Notes: generated by a model not told the origin, from the letters alone. 64,000 nt of DNA from Alicyclobacillus sp. (GCA_023511295.1 JAIMBT010000006.1:62001-126000), one strand, 5' to 3'; shown: positions 34,085-43,540, numbered from the stretch's first letter. A program made the numbers and translations.

Positions 34085-34455
34085 GCCGGCGGTTGTCGGA
34101 CCATCGACTGCACGGCCGCTCCGAACCACGCCGCTGCCAGGCTGAGCAAGCCCCCAAACACGCCGGTGACGACGAGCACCAGCCAACCCGACGCCGTTCC
34201 GAAACCCATCACGCCGGCGATGACCCCCGCAGCCCGGCCGATGGGCAGGTGGTGCGCCTGCCAGGCGAGCGGCAGCAGCCAGCCGAGGAAGCCGGCCAAC
34301 CCGCCGGCGAGTGCGGCGCGGCCTGCGCGCTGCAGCAGCCAGCCGAGGAGGCCTCCCGCGAGGGCCGTCACCCACCACAACCCGCTGCGGTCGCCGAGCC
34401 AATCCGCTGCGACGGCGCACGTGATGCCGAGCAACCATCCCCACACACTTCGCAC
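34081..34455 (-). CDS. Small glycine-rich membrane protein
   Basis: The 124-residue hydrophobic protein has four or five predicted membrane segments (GWLLGITCAVAADWLG, WWVTALAGGLLGWLL, LAGGLAGFLGWLLPLA, LVLVVTGVFGGLLSLA). It resembles small YtrA-linked or DUF-type membrane proteins in general character, but no family is recognised. GTG 34455 follows GGAG by 5 bases; GTG 34446 is an alternative. It is upstream of, and same strand as, the YtrA operon, and the promoter of that operon begins at its stop codon, so it is probably not part of it. Confidence 0.6.
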   Translation of the reverse strand: MRSVWGWLLGITCAVAADWLGDRSGLWWVTALAGGLLGWLLQRAGRAALAGGLAGFLGWLLPLAWQAHHLPIGRAAGVIAGVMGFGTASGWLVLVVTGVFGGLLSLAAAWFGAAVQSMVRQPPA

Positions 34456-34569
34456 GCCCTCTCCCCCCATTTCAATCCCGATGACAAGCCGTCCATCCGG
34501 CCGCACCCGTTCCCGCATCGTACGACCCGTTCGGGCCCCGGTCCGCTTCCTGCGCTTCCAGCCGCGGTC

Positions 34570-37068
34570 TCAGCGGAGCGTCCACGTTGCACTCGCGGAG
34601 GCCGCCGCGGCCGTTCCGCTCAAGAGCGGCACGTAATCGCCATTCCACCAGGTCGCAATGAAATTCTCATACTGCGGCGACAGCGGATTCTCGCTCTGCC
34701 CGCCCGGGTACACGCCAAACGCGTCGCCCGTCCCCCAGTCGACGATGAATCGCCAACTCGGTCCTGCCTTCGACAGGTAGCCGTCGCTCGAGTCCGCCGC
34801 GTCCACCGTCCAGTTGTCGCCGCTGCTCGGCCGCGGACCGTAGCCGAGGGACGAGATCTGCGATACCGCGTCGAACCTGCGGCTGTGCAGGCGGCCCCAC
34901 TGCCAACCGTCCACCGCGTTGCCGAGCTGCGCCTGCAGCTGCCGAACGGCCTCCGAGAAGGCCTGCACCATCACCTGTGGCGCGGTCCGCGGCGCGTGAC
35001 CAGGCGGGGTGAAGGCTGCGTTCGTCGGGTCGTGGAGGGTCCACGCCTCCAGGTCTTCATCGAGTGGCGCCTGGTTCGGCCCGATGGCGAGGTCCGGGTC
35101 CGTCGTCACCGGCACCTTCGCGGCACTCCACCACGGGCCGAACGTGTCCTGCAGGTACCGGCTCCAAAACGTCCACCAGATGGAGGCGGCTGGCGAGTCG
35201 ACCTCCATGTTGTCGTCCCACTGCGCCAAAGCCGTTTTCGCAGCCTGCTCCGCCTCCGTCAGGTTCGCGGTATCCAGTGCCTGCAGCAGTTTCGGAACGA
35301 TCTCGGTCGCCAAGTAGTCCGTCGTGTCGTTCTGCAGCCGCTCCATGTCCTGCACGGTCAGCTTGTTGCCGGAGGCCAGCGTGCGCTCAATCTCGTCCGC
35401 CCGGTAGCCGTTGTCGAATAAGTCGAGCGTCGTTCCGATGTAGTACGGATACGTCGGCCCCACTTCACGCTGGTTCGCCGAGAACACGATGTGACTCGGT
35501 GGGTCGTACACCTGTGGCACGTCCTCGTACGGGATGGTGCCAACCACATCCGACTGGCCGGTTCCAGGCAACGGCAGCCACGGGTCGCCGTGTTTCACAA
35601 TCGGGTAGTAGCCTGCCGAGATGAGTCCGATGTTCCCTTGGTCGTCTGCGTACACGAAGTTCTGGGACGGCGCGTGCCAGTTGGCCAAGGCTGCTCGGAA
35701 TTGCGAGAAGTTCGATGCCTTCAGAATTTGCAGGATGACATCCAAATCCGGGCTCGGTTCAGCGCCCATCCAATCGACGGCCACCGTCTGCCCCTTGTCC
35801 GTCAGGATGGGTCCGTGGACCGTCAACTTCACAGTGAGCGGGACGGCCGGTGCACCCTTCACCGGAATGCGGTAGGTGACGGTGCGCATCGGGCGCCATG
35901 CCCCATTCCACTGGTATTCGTTCGGGTGAGCGGCGTCGGTCTTCTCCACGTAGAACAACGTCGCCTGGTTCTGCACGTTGGTGAGGCTCCAGCTGATGTG
36001 CTGGTTTCGGCCAATCAAGACCCCCGGCAGTCCGGGGATGCTGACGCCGCTGAAGTGGTACCCCGGGGCATCCCCGCTCAGCTCATACCAAATCGCGGGA
36101 AGGGTCTGGGTCAGGTGCGGGTCCCCGGCCATCAGCGGCTTGCCGCTCGCCGTCTTGGTCCCGTCGACCGCCCAGTTGTTGCTGTTCGACCCCTGGTGCA
36201 CCGCCGTGTCCGGGAGGTTCCGCAGCCGCTGCTCAATCGCGCTCGCCGCCGCGGCCTCCGCGGCCGATACCGACGGATCGACAGGCGAGAGCAGCGGCAC
36301 CACGCCGTCGTCTCGGTACGGACCGAGATCATACGGGTGTTGCGTGTCGACCGGCAGAACTGGGAAGAAGTTCATCGTCTGCTGATACCCCAACGACTGC
36401 ACGAGCAGCGCGTAGTCGAGAGGCGCGGTCGTGAAGTCGAGCGACTGTGTCATGATGCCCTGAATGACCAAACTGTCGACGGGTGTCCAAGGTTTCGGCT
36501 GGTAGCCGAGCATCTTGAACAACATCGGCAGGTCGCCAGTCCGCTCGTCCTCGGCGATGCAGTCGTTGACCCCGCGCGCGTACGCCGTCAGCGCCAACCG
36601 CGCCGGGTCGTCCTTCGCCATGGCGTTCCACTCCTGCTGTGCCGTGCGCAGCAGGCCCAATTGCAACTCGAACTCGTCGCTCGACAGCGCCTCCTTGCCG
36701 ACAAGCTGCGACAGCAACCCCTCACCCTGGCGGCGCATCAGGTCCATCTGGTTGAGTCGATTGCGGGCGTGCAGGTACCCCATCGCCAGGAACAGGTCGG
36801 CATCGTCTTTGGCGACGATGTGGGCAATCCCGTTTGCTTCAAAGACAATCTGGACCGGCTGTTCCAGCCCCTCGACGTGCAGCGTCTCCGTGTGCGGCGG
36901 CGATGCGTCTGCCGCAACCCGCCAAACGCCGGTTCCGGGATTGAACGCAGGCCCAAGCGGCGGCAACGGGCCCACCCCCCGTCCGCCGGCGTACAGCAAT
37001 CCAGCCAAGACCACGGCCGCCGTGGCGACCTGCGCCATCCGCCAACCCGTTCCCTTCCGTCTCGCCAT
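34570..37068 (-). CDS. Penicillin-acylase-family Ntn hydrolase
   Basis: The 832-residue precursor has an N-terminal hydrophobic segment (MAQVATAAVVLAGLLYAGG) that can act as signal or anchor. An alpha-chain-like part, the self-cleavage region with GSNSNNWAV, and a long beta-chain-like part follow. The mature nucleophile is probably Ser296 (SNNW), as in the SNxW motif; Ser294 is the alternative. Family members hydrolyse amide bonds of beta-lactam side chains, acyl-homoserine lactones or N-acyl amino acids. Substrate is unknown, but AHL or acyl-amide cleavage outside the membrane is reasonable. ATG 37068 follows GGAGG by 8 bases. Confidence 0.88.
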   Translation of the reverse strand: MARRKGTGWRMAQVATAAVVLAGLLYAGGRGVGPLPPLGPAFNPGTGVWRVAADASPPHTETLHVEGLEQPVQIVFEANGIAHIVAKDDADLFLAMGYLHARNRLNQMDLMRRQGEGLLSQLVGKEALSSDEFELQLGLLRTAQQEWNAMAKDDPARLALTAYARGVNDCIAEDERTGDLPMLFKMLGYQPKPWTPVDSLVIQGIMTQSLDFTTAPLDYALLVQSLGYQQTMNFFPVLPVDTQHPYDLGPYRDDGVVPLLSPVDPSVSAAEAAAASAIEQRLRNLPDTAVHQGSNSNNWAVDGTKTASGKPLMAGDPHLTQTLPAIWYELSGDAPGYHFSGVSIPGLPGVLIGRNQHISWSLTNVQNQATLFYVEKTDAAHPNEYQWNGAWRPMRTVTYRIPVKGAPAVPLTVKLTVHGPILTDKGQTVAVDWMGAEPSPDLDVILQILKASNFSQFRAALANWHAPSQNFVYADDQGNIGLISAGYYPIVKHGDPWLPLPGTGQSDVVGTIPYEDVPQVYDPPSHIVFSANQREVGPTYPYYIGTTLDLFDNGYRADEIERTLASGNKLTVQDMERLQNDTTDYLATEIVPKLLQALDTANLTEAEQAAKTALAQWDDNMEVDSPAASIWWTFWSRYLQDTFGPWWSAAKVPVTTDPDLAIGPNQAPLDEDLEAWTLHDPTNAAFTPPGHAPRTAPQVMVQAFSEAVRQLQAQLGNAVDGWQWGRLHSRRFDAVSQISSLGYGPRPSSGDNWTVDAADSSDGYLSKAGPSWRFIVDWGTGDAFGVYPGGQSENPLSPQYENFIATWWNGDYVPLLSGTAAAASASATWTLR

Positions 37069-37090
37069 CACCCAGGCCTCCGCCCGCCGG

Positions 37091-37573
37091 TCAGCGCTTC
37101 AACGCGGCGACGATGTCCGGTTCGCAGTCTTCAGGTGTCGTGTTGGGGGCGAACCGCTTGACGACCCGGCCTTCGCGGTCAACGAGGAACTTCGTAAAGT
37201 TCCACTTGATGGCCTCGGTGCCGAGCACCCCTGGCTCCTGTTCCTTCAGGTACTTGTACAGCGGATGGGCGCCGTCGCCATTGACGTCGATCTTTGCAAA
37301 CACAGGAAACGTGACATGGTACTTCGAGTGGCAGAAGGTCTGAATTTCGTCGTTGCTGCCCGGTTCCTGCCCGCCGAACTGGTTGCACGGAAAGCCGAGT
37401 ACCGCGAACCCTTCGTCCCGGTGTTTCTCGTACAGGGCTTGCAGACCGGCGTATTGCGGTGTGAAACCACAGCGGCTGGCGGTGTTGACGATGAGCAACA
37501 CCTTGCCTGTGTACGCTGAAAGCGATTGCGTGCGGCCGTCGGCCGTCTCGACCGAAAAATCGTAAACCGACAT
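37091..37573 (-). CDS. Glutathione-peroxidase-family thiol peroxidase
   Basis: The 160-residue thioredoxin-fold peroxidase has the catalytic triad Cys35 (NTASRCGFTPQY), Gln in FPCNQFGGQEPG, and Trp in KWNFTKFLVD. Cysteine replaces selenocysteine. Bacterial members (BsaA type) generally use thioredoxin to remove lipid and organic hydroperoxides. A second cysteine in FPCNQ and one near the helix (TFCHSKY) could resolve the disulfide. ATG 37573 has no strong ribosome site, with TGACCGGTACC before it. It precedes the penicillin-acylase-type gene by 22 bases on the same strand and may be cotranscribed with it. Confidence 0.92.
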   Translation of the reverse strand: MSVYDFSVETADGRTQSLSAYTGKVLLIVNTASRCGFTPQYAGLQALYEKHRDEGFAVLGFPCNQFGGQEPGSNDEIQTFCHSKYHVTFPVFAKIDVNGDGAHPLYKYLKEQEPGVLGTEAIKWNFTKFLVDREGRVVKRFAPNTTPEDCEPDIVAALKR

Positions 37574-37827
37574 GGTACCGGTCAGCGCTCGGTGCCAGTC
37601 TCCCCGGCGCGGGCTGACCGTCCCCCCCTTTCGACGGTTGTGTCGCGGCTGCAGAGCGCCGCGGATTGTCCCGGCTCCACTGTATCATATCCGGAACATT
37701 CTGCCACCCCTCTCCGGCCGGTGTCGGGGGCAAACGTGGTACAATCCATACAGGAACTGGAACACAGTGGATGCGCACGGACGGGTGGCCCCGTCCGAAG
37801 GCGGTCTGCAACCGGGAGGTATCCACG

Positions 37828-38874
37828 TTGACTGACACCTCGCAGACACAACCGTTCACGAATCAATCCATTCTGCTTGCGAAGCGCCCCACCGGATTGC
37901 CGGATGCGTCGACGTTCCGCTTTGAAACGTCCGCCGTGCCGAGCGTTCAAGACGGGGAATTCTTGGTCCGTACCCTCTGGCTGTCGGTAGATCCGTACAT
38001 GCGCGGTCGAATGAACGACGTAAAGTCGTACGTTCCACCGTTTCCGGTGAACGAAGTCATCCGCGGCGGCGGGATTGGCCAGGTCGTGGCGTCCCGACAC
38101 CCTGACTTCGAAGCAGGGGATCTCGTCACGGGCGAACTGCCGTGGCAACGGTACGTCACGTCGCGCGGCCGCGGCCTCCGCAAGCTCAATCCGTCCCTCC
38201 AACCCATCACCGCCGCGCTCGGCGTGGTTGGAATGACAGGCCTCACGGCGTACTTCGGTCTGTTTGAGGTCGGCCGCCCACGTCCTGGCGAGACCGTCGT
38301 CGTATCAGGCGCTGCCGGCGCGGTCGGGTCGGTCGTCGGCCAACTCGCCAAACTGGCTGGCTGTCGGGTCGTCGGCATCGCAGGGTCGGACGAGAAGATT
38401 GAGTACTTGACGAAAGAACTGGGGTTTGACGCCGCCATCAACTACAAGGGCACAGACCTGCGCGAAGCTGTGCGAGCGGCTTGCCCGAACGGCGTCGACG
38501 TGTACTTCGACAATGTGGGGGGCGACATCACGGACGCGGTGGTGTTCCGCATGAACGACTTCGGGCGGATTGCGCTCTGCGGCCAGATCTCCGCGTACAA
38601 CCTGGCGCGGCCGGACGTGGGCCCGCGGCTGCTGCCCCTGTTCGTGATGCGGCGCCTGTCCGCGCAGGGGTTCATCGTCAGCGACTTTTCCAGCCGCTTC
38701 TCGGAAGGGTTGCAGCGCTTGGCGCGGTGGCACCAAGCGGGGCAATTGAAGAGCCGGGAGACCGTCATCGAAGGCTTCGAACGGTTGCCGGACGCATTCC
38801 TCGGATTGTTCCGCGGAGACAACGTCGGCAAGCTGTTGGTGAAAGTAGCCGACCCGGTTCATCCAGCGGGATAA
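37828..38874 (+). CDS. NADP-dependent zinc-free MDR oxidoreductase (YfmJ/CurA type)
   Basis: The 348-residue medium-chain reductase lacks zinc-binding cysteines and has the Rossmann loop VVSGAAGAVGSVVGQLAK and the family stretches LSVDPYMRGRM and GMTGLTAYFGL. Members reduce the C=C bond of alpha,beta-unsaturated aldehydes and ketones with NADPH, in detoxication of lipid-derived products. TTG 37828 lies 7 bases after GGGAGGT. A TACAAT hexamer at 37740-37745 may be its -10 box. It is divergent from the glutathione-peroxidase-type gene and ends at a strong stem-loop shared with fdhD. Confidence 0.92.
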   Translation: MTDTSQTQPFTNQSILLAKRPTGLPDASTFRFETSAVPSVQDGEFLVRTLWLSVDPYMRGRMNDVKSYVPPFPVNEVIRGGGIGQVVASRHPDFEAGDLVTGELPWQRYVTSRGRGLRKLNPSLQPITAALGVVGMTGLTAYFGLFEVGRPRPGETVVVSGAAGAVGSVVGQLAKLAGCRVVGIAGSDEKIEYLTKELGFDAAINYKGTDLREAVRAACPNGVDVYFDNVGGDITDAVVFRMNDFGRIALCGQISAYNLARPDVGPRLLPLFVMRRLSAQGFIVSDFSSRFSEGLQRLARWHQAGQLKSRETVIEGFERLPDAFLGLFRGDNVGKLLVKVADPVHPAG

Positions 38875-38881
38875 CGTGGGA

Positions 38882-38908
38882 GCGGGGGGAGGCTTCCCAT
38901 CCCCCCGC
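38882..38908. terminator. Bidirectional terminator between the YfmJ-type gene and fdhD
   Basis: GCGGGGGGA (38882-38890) pairs perfectly with TCCCCCCGC (38900-38908) around a 9-base loop. It occupies the 34 bases between two converging stop codons. Confidence 0.65.
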
Positions 38909-39817
38909 CTATGGGGTGGCCCCTACGACACGCCACGGGTGCGTGTAGACGTGAAAGGCGCCGCCGCGAACGAAGCCGACGGCGGTAATCCCGAGTTCCT
39001 CCGCGATGTCGAGGGCGAGTTGCGTCGGTGCGGATTTCGCCAACACCACACCGACGCCAATCTTCGCCACCTTCAGCAACACCTCAGAGGACAAGCGCCC
39101 GCTGAACGCAATCACGCGCCCCGCGACCGTACCGCCGTGGCGAAACACGTGTCCGTACAACTTGTCGAGGGCGTTGTGGCGGCCGATGTCCGTCCTCGAC
39201 AGCTCCACCGCATCCGGTGTGCAGAGGCTCGCCATGTGCACACCGCCCGTTTCCCGCCACAGGTCCGCCTCGCCTTCCATCGCCGCCATGAGGCGCAGAA
39301 CTTGGTCCGGGTGGATGCACACCGGGTCAGTCACCCGTTTCGCGGTGTGTGCGTCGTTGTAGTAGTAGAACATCTGCCGCCCCTTGCCGCAACACGACCC
39401 GATGTAACGCTTGTTGTAGAACGCCTGATTGAAGTTGACCTCGGTGGTCGTGCGTACCCGCGCTGTTCCGCGGTACCGGCTCACCTGCAGGTCCGTGATT
39501 TGGCCGGGGCTGCGGACGACGCCCTCAGAAGCCAAAAATCCCACCACCAAGTCCTCCAGGTACTCCGGCGTGCACACCACCGTGGCCATCTCCTGGTCAT
39601 TCACGTAGAGCGTTAGTGCGTACTCCGTCGCGACCGCGTCCGTGCGCGGTGCGAAGCCCGTGCCATCGTAATGAAGGATGCGACGTTCCACCTGCTGCGG
39701 CAACCGGCCAGCGGTCGGCGCTGGCGGCGGATTCATCTCGGCCCTCGCCAGAGGGGTCGCGCCCGCCGACGGTGCACTCGGCGGCACGCCCCCCGGTGCC
39801 ATGCCGTGGTCCTTCAC
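38909..39817 (-). CDS. fdhD: Formate dehydrogenase accessory sulfurtransferase FdhD
   Basis: The 302-residue protein shows the FdhD signatures: a loop with paired cysteines GSCCGKGRQ, and DIGRHNALDKLYGHV and FSGRLSSEVLLK. FdhD moves sulfur to the molybdenum-bis-MGD cofactor before it enters formate dehydrogenase. The adjacent CC loop resembles Bacillus FdhD more than the CxxC of E. coli. The N-terminal ~40 residues are Pro/Ala-rich and variable. The GTG start overlaps the stop of the DUF1641 gene by 4 bases (GTGA), so it is cotranslated with the formate dehydrogenase operon. Confidence 0.94.
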   Translation of the reverse strand: MKDHGMAPGGVPPSAPSAGATPLARAEMNPPPAPTAGRLPQQVERRILHYDGTGFAPRTDAVATEYALTLYVNDQEMATVVCTPEYLEDLVVGFLASEGVVRSPGQITDLQVSRYRGTARVRTTTEVNFNQAFYNKRYIGSCCGKGRQMFYYYNDAHTAKRVTDPVCIHPDQVLRLMAAMEGEADLWRETGGVHMASLCTPDAVELSRTDIGRHNALDKLYGHVFRHGGTVAGRVIAFSGRLSSEVLLKVAKIGVGVVLAKSAPTQLALDIAEELGITAVGFVRGGAFHVYTHPWRVVGATP

Positions 39818-40314
39818 GTTTGGTCCGCCTCCGCCGATGTTGTGCGCAAGCCCTGGCCGAACGCCTTCAAGAAGGCCAACGCGGCACCCAGGCCCGCGGC
39901 CACATCCGGGTCTTTCAGGTGGCGCAAGAGGTCGAACACGCCCATCGGCGCGGACTTGGCTGCCGCCTCAGCCGCCGCGTGAATCCCGGCCGTCGTGGCG
40001 GTGGCGGTGTGGCGAGTCAGGGCCGGATCGACCTGGCCGATGGCGCCGATGAGCGTCAGGACATTGCGGATCCCGTTCACGGCACCGGGCTGGTTCAACT
40101 CGCCAAGGGCCAACTGCAACACCTGGTCTCCCCGCTCAAACAGCGCCGTCAGCAACTGCAGCGCCTCTCGGTCGTGCATCGCCTGAAGCAACCGCAAGCT
40201 CTCCAACAGGCCCTCTGCGTGTTGGGCCGCCTGCTGCCGCAGTTCGAGAAGCCGCTCCTCTGCGACAGCCTCCCCGCCGCTCTGAGGTCGCAGGGTGGTC
40301 ACTGGCTTTGCCAT
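39814..40314 (-). CDS. DUF1641 protein, formate-dehydrogenase partner (YjgD-like)
   Basis: The 166-residue helical protein has a DUF1641-like region: LLESLRLLQAMHDREALQLLTALFE and GELNQPGAVNGIRNVLTLIG, then SAPMGVFDLLRHLKDPDV. Proteins of this type sit beside formate dehydrogenase in B. subtilis (yjgC-yjgD), and may be a small subunit or tether for electron transfer; the role is unproven. ATG 40314 follows AAGGAGG by 7 bases and is 14 bases after the fdhF stop. It overlaps fdhD. Confidence 0.85.
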   Translation of the reverse strand: MAKPVTTLRPQSGGEAVAEERLLELRQQAAQHAEGLLESLRLLQAMHDREALQLLTALFERGDQVLQLALGELNQPGAVNGIRNVLTLIGAIGQVDPALTRHTATATTAGIHAAAEAAAKSAPMGVFDLLRHLKDPDVAAGLGAALAFLKAFGQGLRTTSAEADQT

Positions 40315-40328
40315 CCGCCTGCCTCCTT

Positions 40329-43310
40329 TCACTCCGTCGACTGAATTGTCGTCGTTCCAACCAGCGGCCGATAGTCGCGCCGCGCCCACTTGCGCTCGAC
40401 TTCCACCCCCGGCCGCGGGTGAGGCTGCTTGAGGCGGAAGTTATTCCGCCCGAGGGGTGGTTTTCCAACCGTCTCCAAAACCTCGATGCGCACCTTCATG
40501 TCCTTGTACGCCGGGGTGTGGGTGTCCTTGTCCGCAGCGCTGCTCGTCAGCAGGTTGACCGCTTCGTCCGCTGCGTTCATCGGGATGTAGATCTCGTGGC
40601 CCTGCACGCGGTCGGTGACCACCGCACGCAACTTCACGGCGCCGTACGGCGAGACCACCCGCAGCAGAGAACCGTCGCGAATCCCCCGGGCAGCGACGAG
40701 ATCTCGGGACACCTCGACGAAGGCGCTCGGCACCTTCTCGGCAATCCCCGGGACGCGGTACGTGAGGTTTCCCTCGTGGAAGTGCTCCAAGAGCCGACCG
40801 TTGTTCAGGTGCACGTCGTACACCTCGGGCAAGGTCATCGTGGGCGTCCAATCCACGGGAACCAAGCGCGCTGTTCCACCTGGGAGCGGAAACTGTTCGG
40901 TGTAGAGCAACGGGCTGTCGGTTCCATCTGGAAAGACCGGCCACTGCAGGCTTTGGTATCCTTCCAAGCGCTCGTAGTTTGCCCCCTTTAGGATCTCGGC
41001 AATCCCGCAGGCCTCCTCGAAAATCTCCCGCGGCGACGCGTAGTGCCATTCCGCCCCCAAGCGGTTCGCGAGGTCCTGGATGATTTGCCAGTCCGGGCGA
41101 GATTGTCCGAGCGGCGCCAACGCCTGATACAGCCGTTGGATGCGGCGCTCGGTGTTCGTGAACGTCCCTTCCTTCTCCAGGCTCGGTGCGGCCGGGAGGA
41201 TGACGTCGGCGAACTGGGCCGTCTTCGTGAAAAACACATCCTGGACGACGAAGAAATCGAGTTTCTCGAACGCCTGTTGGACATGGTTCGCATTCGAGTC
41301 CACCACAGCCATGTCCTCTCCCACCAGATACAGGGCCTTCAGCTCGCCGGCGTGGATGGCGTCCACCATCTGGTGGTTGTTCAGCCCTGGGTTGGCGGGT
41401 ACCTGCACGCCCCAGGCCGCCGACCACTTCTCCCGGACCGCCGCCTGGGCCACCGGCTCGTAGCCCGGGAAGTTGGCCGGCGCGCAGCCGAAGTCGCCCG
41501 CGCCCTGGACGTTGTTGTGTCCGCGCAGCGGATAGGCACCCGTGCCAGGCCGCCCGACGTTGCCCGTCACCAGCAGGAGGTTGCAGATGGCCGTGCTGGT
41601 GTCGCTTCCACCCAGTTGTTGCGTGACACCCATCGCCCAACAGATGCAGACCCGTTCCGCCGCCAAGATCATCTCCGCGACGTCCACCAGTTGCTGTTGC
41701 GGAATGCCGGTCAACTGCTCTGCGTACGCCAGCGTGAACCGGCTGAGGGAAGCGCGGTAATCAGCAAGTCCGGTCACGCGCTCGTCCAGGAACGCCGTCT
41801 TCTCCCGCCCGTGGTCCAGGATGTATTTGGTCACCGCACTCAACCACACCAAGTCCGTCCCGGGCCGCGGATGCAGGTAGATATCGGCCCGCCGCGCCAG
41901 GTCGTTGCGGCGCAGATCCGCCACAATCAACTTCTGCCCGAACTTCTTGTGGGCGCGCCGGATGCGGGTCGACAACACCGGGTGCGACTCCGCTGGGTTG
42001 GCGCCGACGATGATGACGAGATCTGCCTGTTCCAGGTCGCGGATGGATCCCGAATCCCCACCGTACCCCATCGTCCGCCGCAGCGCTTCCGTGGCAGGCG
42101 CCTGGCAGTAGCGGGAGCAGTTGTCGATGTTGTTGGTGTGCAGGACCGCGCGTGCGAGCTTCTGCATCAAGTAGTTCTCTTCGTTGGTTGACTTGGACGA
42201 GGAGATGAGCGCGATGCTGTCGTCGCCGTGCACTGCCCGTATCTCCTGCAGGCGCTTCGCGGTGTAGTCGAGCGCTTCGTCCCAGCTCACGGGCACAAAG
42301 GCGTCGCCGCGGCGGATGAGCGGCTGCTGCAGCCGCTCTTCGCTGTTCACCCAGTCCCAGCCAAACTTGCCCTTCACACATGTCGAGATTTGATTGGCGG
42401 GCGCTTCCATCCGCGGCTCGACCTTCAACACCTTCCGACCCTTGGTCCAGACGTCGAAGCTGCAGCCGACCCCGCAGTAGGTGCAGACCGTCTTCGTCTT
42501 GCGGATGCGAGCCTCGCGCAGCTCCGCCTCCATCTCGGAGAGGGCGAAGATCTGGCTGTAGCTGGTCTCCACCTGCTTGGTCAGAGTGATCATGCCACTG
42601 AGGGTCTCCTTCTCGAGACCCGTCAAAAAGCCGGCTTCCCCCAGCATTGACTTCTCCATCAACGCGTTGCAGGGGCAAACCGTCACACAATGCCCACAGG
42701 AAACGCACGATGACTCGTTGATGGGTACATCGTCGTCCCAGATGACCCGCGGCTGATCTCGTTCCCAGTCGATGGACAAAACTTCACTCACCTGCAGGTT
42801 CTGACACGCTTCCACACAGCGGCCACAGAGGATGCACTGGTCCGGGTCATAGCGGTAGAACGGATTCGAATCGTCCACCGCGTAGCCCTTCGGCGTAAAG
42901 GGGGCCGTTTGGTGCTCCACACCCATCTGCATGACCGTGTTGTGCAGCGTGCAATTTTTGTTGTTGTTGTCGCAGACCGTACAGTACAACTCGTGGTTAA
43001 CGAGAATTCGATCCATCGCTTCCTTACGCGCGTGACGCGCGGCGACAGACTTCGTGCGCACCACCATGCCGTCTTGCACGGACGTCGCGCACGCGCGCAC
43101 CAAGGTGCCATTCACCTCTGCGAGACAAGTATCACACGTCTGAATCGGTCCGAGCGCAGGGTGGTGGCAGACGTGCGGAAACTGCCCGTCCTGCGCGAGA
43201 ATCGCGGCGAGCACCGTGCTACCTGGCGAAACTGCGACGGTTCGGCCATCTACCTCCAGCGTCCAAGCGGATGGCTCCGCTTGCTGACGAACCTGAGTGT
43301 CCAGGGCCAC
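40329..43310 (-). CDS. fdhF: NAD-dependent-type formate dehydrogenase catalytic subunit (YjgC/YrhE-like)
   Basis: The 993-residue molybdo-iron-sulfur enzyme has, in order, an N-terminal [2Fe-2S] domain (HVCHHPALGPIQTCDTC), a His/Cys [4Fe-4S] region, two ferredoxin clusters (CILCGRCVEAC and CVSCGHCVTVCPC), the Fe4S4-Mo domain CTYCGVGCSFDVW, and the molybdopterin core and C-terminal dinucleotide-binding domain. The molybdenum ligand is Cys402 (NCSRYCQAP); no selenocysteine codon is used. It oxidises formate to CO2 in the cytoplasm; the electron acceptor is uncertain, possibly a soluble partner or the DUF1641 protein. GTG 43310 has AGGAGG 8 bases upstream. The length matches Bacillus YjgC/YrhE. 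Confidence 0.95.
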   Translation of the reverse strand: MALDTQVRQQAEPSAWTLEVDGRTVAVSPGSTVLAAILAQDGQFPHVCHHPALGPIQTCDTCLAEVNGTLVRACATSVQDGMVVRTKSVAARHARKEAMDRILVNHELYCTVCDNNNKNCTLHNTVMQMGVEHQTAPFTPKGYAVDDSNPFYRYDPDQCILCGRCVEACQNLQVSEVLSIDWERDQPRVIWDDDVPINESSCVSCGHCVTVCPCNALMEKSMLGEAGFLTGLEKETLSGMITLTKQVETSYSQIFALSEMEAELREARIRKTKTVCTYCGVGCSFDVWTKGRKVLKVEPRMEAPANQISTCVKGKFGWDWVNSEERLQQPLIRRGDAFVPVSWDEALDYTAKRLQEIRAVHGDDSIALISSSKSTNEENYLMQKLARAVLHTNNIDNCSRYCQAPATEALRRTMGYGGDSGSIRDLEQADLVIIVGANPAESHPVLSTRIRRAHKKFGQKLIVADLRRNDLARRADIYLHPRPGTDLVWLSAVTKYILDHGREKTAFLDERVTGLADYRASLSRFTLAYAEQLTGIPQQQLVDVAEMILAAERVCICWAMGVTQQLGGSDTSTAICNLLLVTGNVGRPGTGAYPLRGHNNVQGAGDFGCAPANFPGYEPVAQAAVREKWSAAWGVQVPANPGLNNHQMVDAIHAGELKALYLVGEDMAVVDSNANHVQQAFEKLDFFVVQDVFFTKTAQFADVILPAAPSLEKEGTFTNTERRIQRLYQALAPLGQSRPDWQIIQDLANRLGAEWHYASPREIFEEACGIAEILKGANYERLEGYQSLQWPVFPDGTDSPLLYTEQFPLPGGTARLVPVDWTPTMTLPEVYDVHLNNGRLLEHFHEGNLTYRVPGIAEKVPSAFVEVSRDLVAARGIRDGSLLRVVSPYGAVKLRAVVTDRVQGHEIYIPMNAADEAVNLLTSSAADKDTHTPAYKDMKVRIEVLETVGKPPLGRNNFRLKQPHPRPGVEVERKWARRDYRPLVGTTTIQSTE

Positions 43311-43511
43311 AATCACCGCCTCCTGTCGTATCTCAATCCGCGTTCGACTGAACGGCCGAATCGACCGAGACGCTCGGTTCCTGTCGCGTCCGCATCGCTG
43401 TGGGTACGACAAAGCGTCCGAACCGCACCCACCCGGCCAATCGGCGATGCGCAGAGCATGGCGCGGTACCGCGTTCGGTTCCAGCCGCCCGCTCCGTTCG
43501 GACATAGTTTT

Positions 43512-43540
43512 AGTATAGATGAAACGGACTGTATTGACAA
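43512..43540 (-). promoter_or_regulatory. Promoter of the formate dehydrogenase operon
   Basis: On the minus strand TTGTCA (43535-43540) and TATACT (43512-43517) are exactly 17 bases apart. Transcription would start near 43505, leaving an untranslated leader of about 190 bases before the GTG at 43310. Confidence 0.7.

Noticed and set aside
43311-43505. Molybdenum-cofactor riboswitch in the fdhF leader
   Set aside because: Length is suitable, but I could not recognise the conserved core by eye, so it is only proposed for a covariance search.
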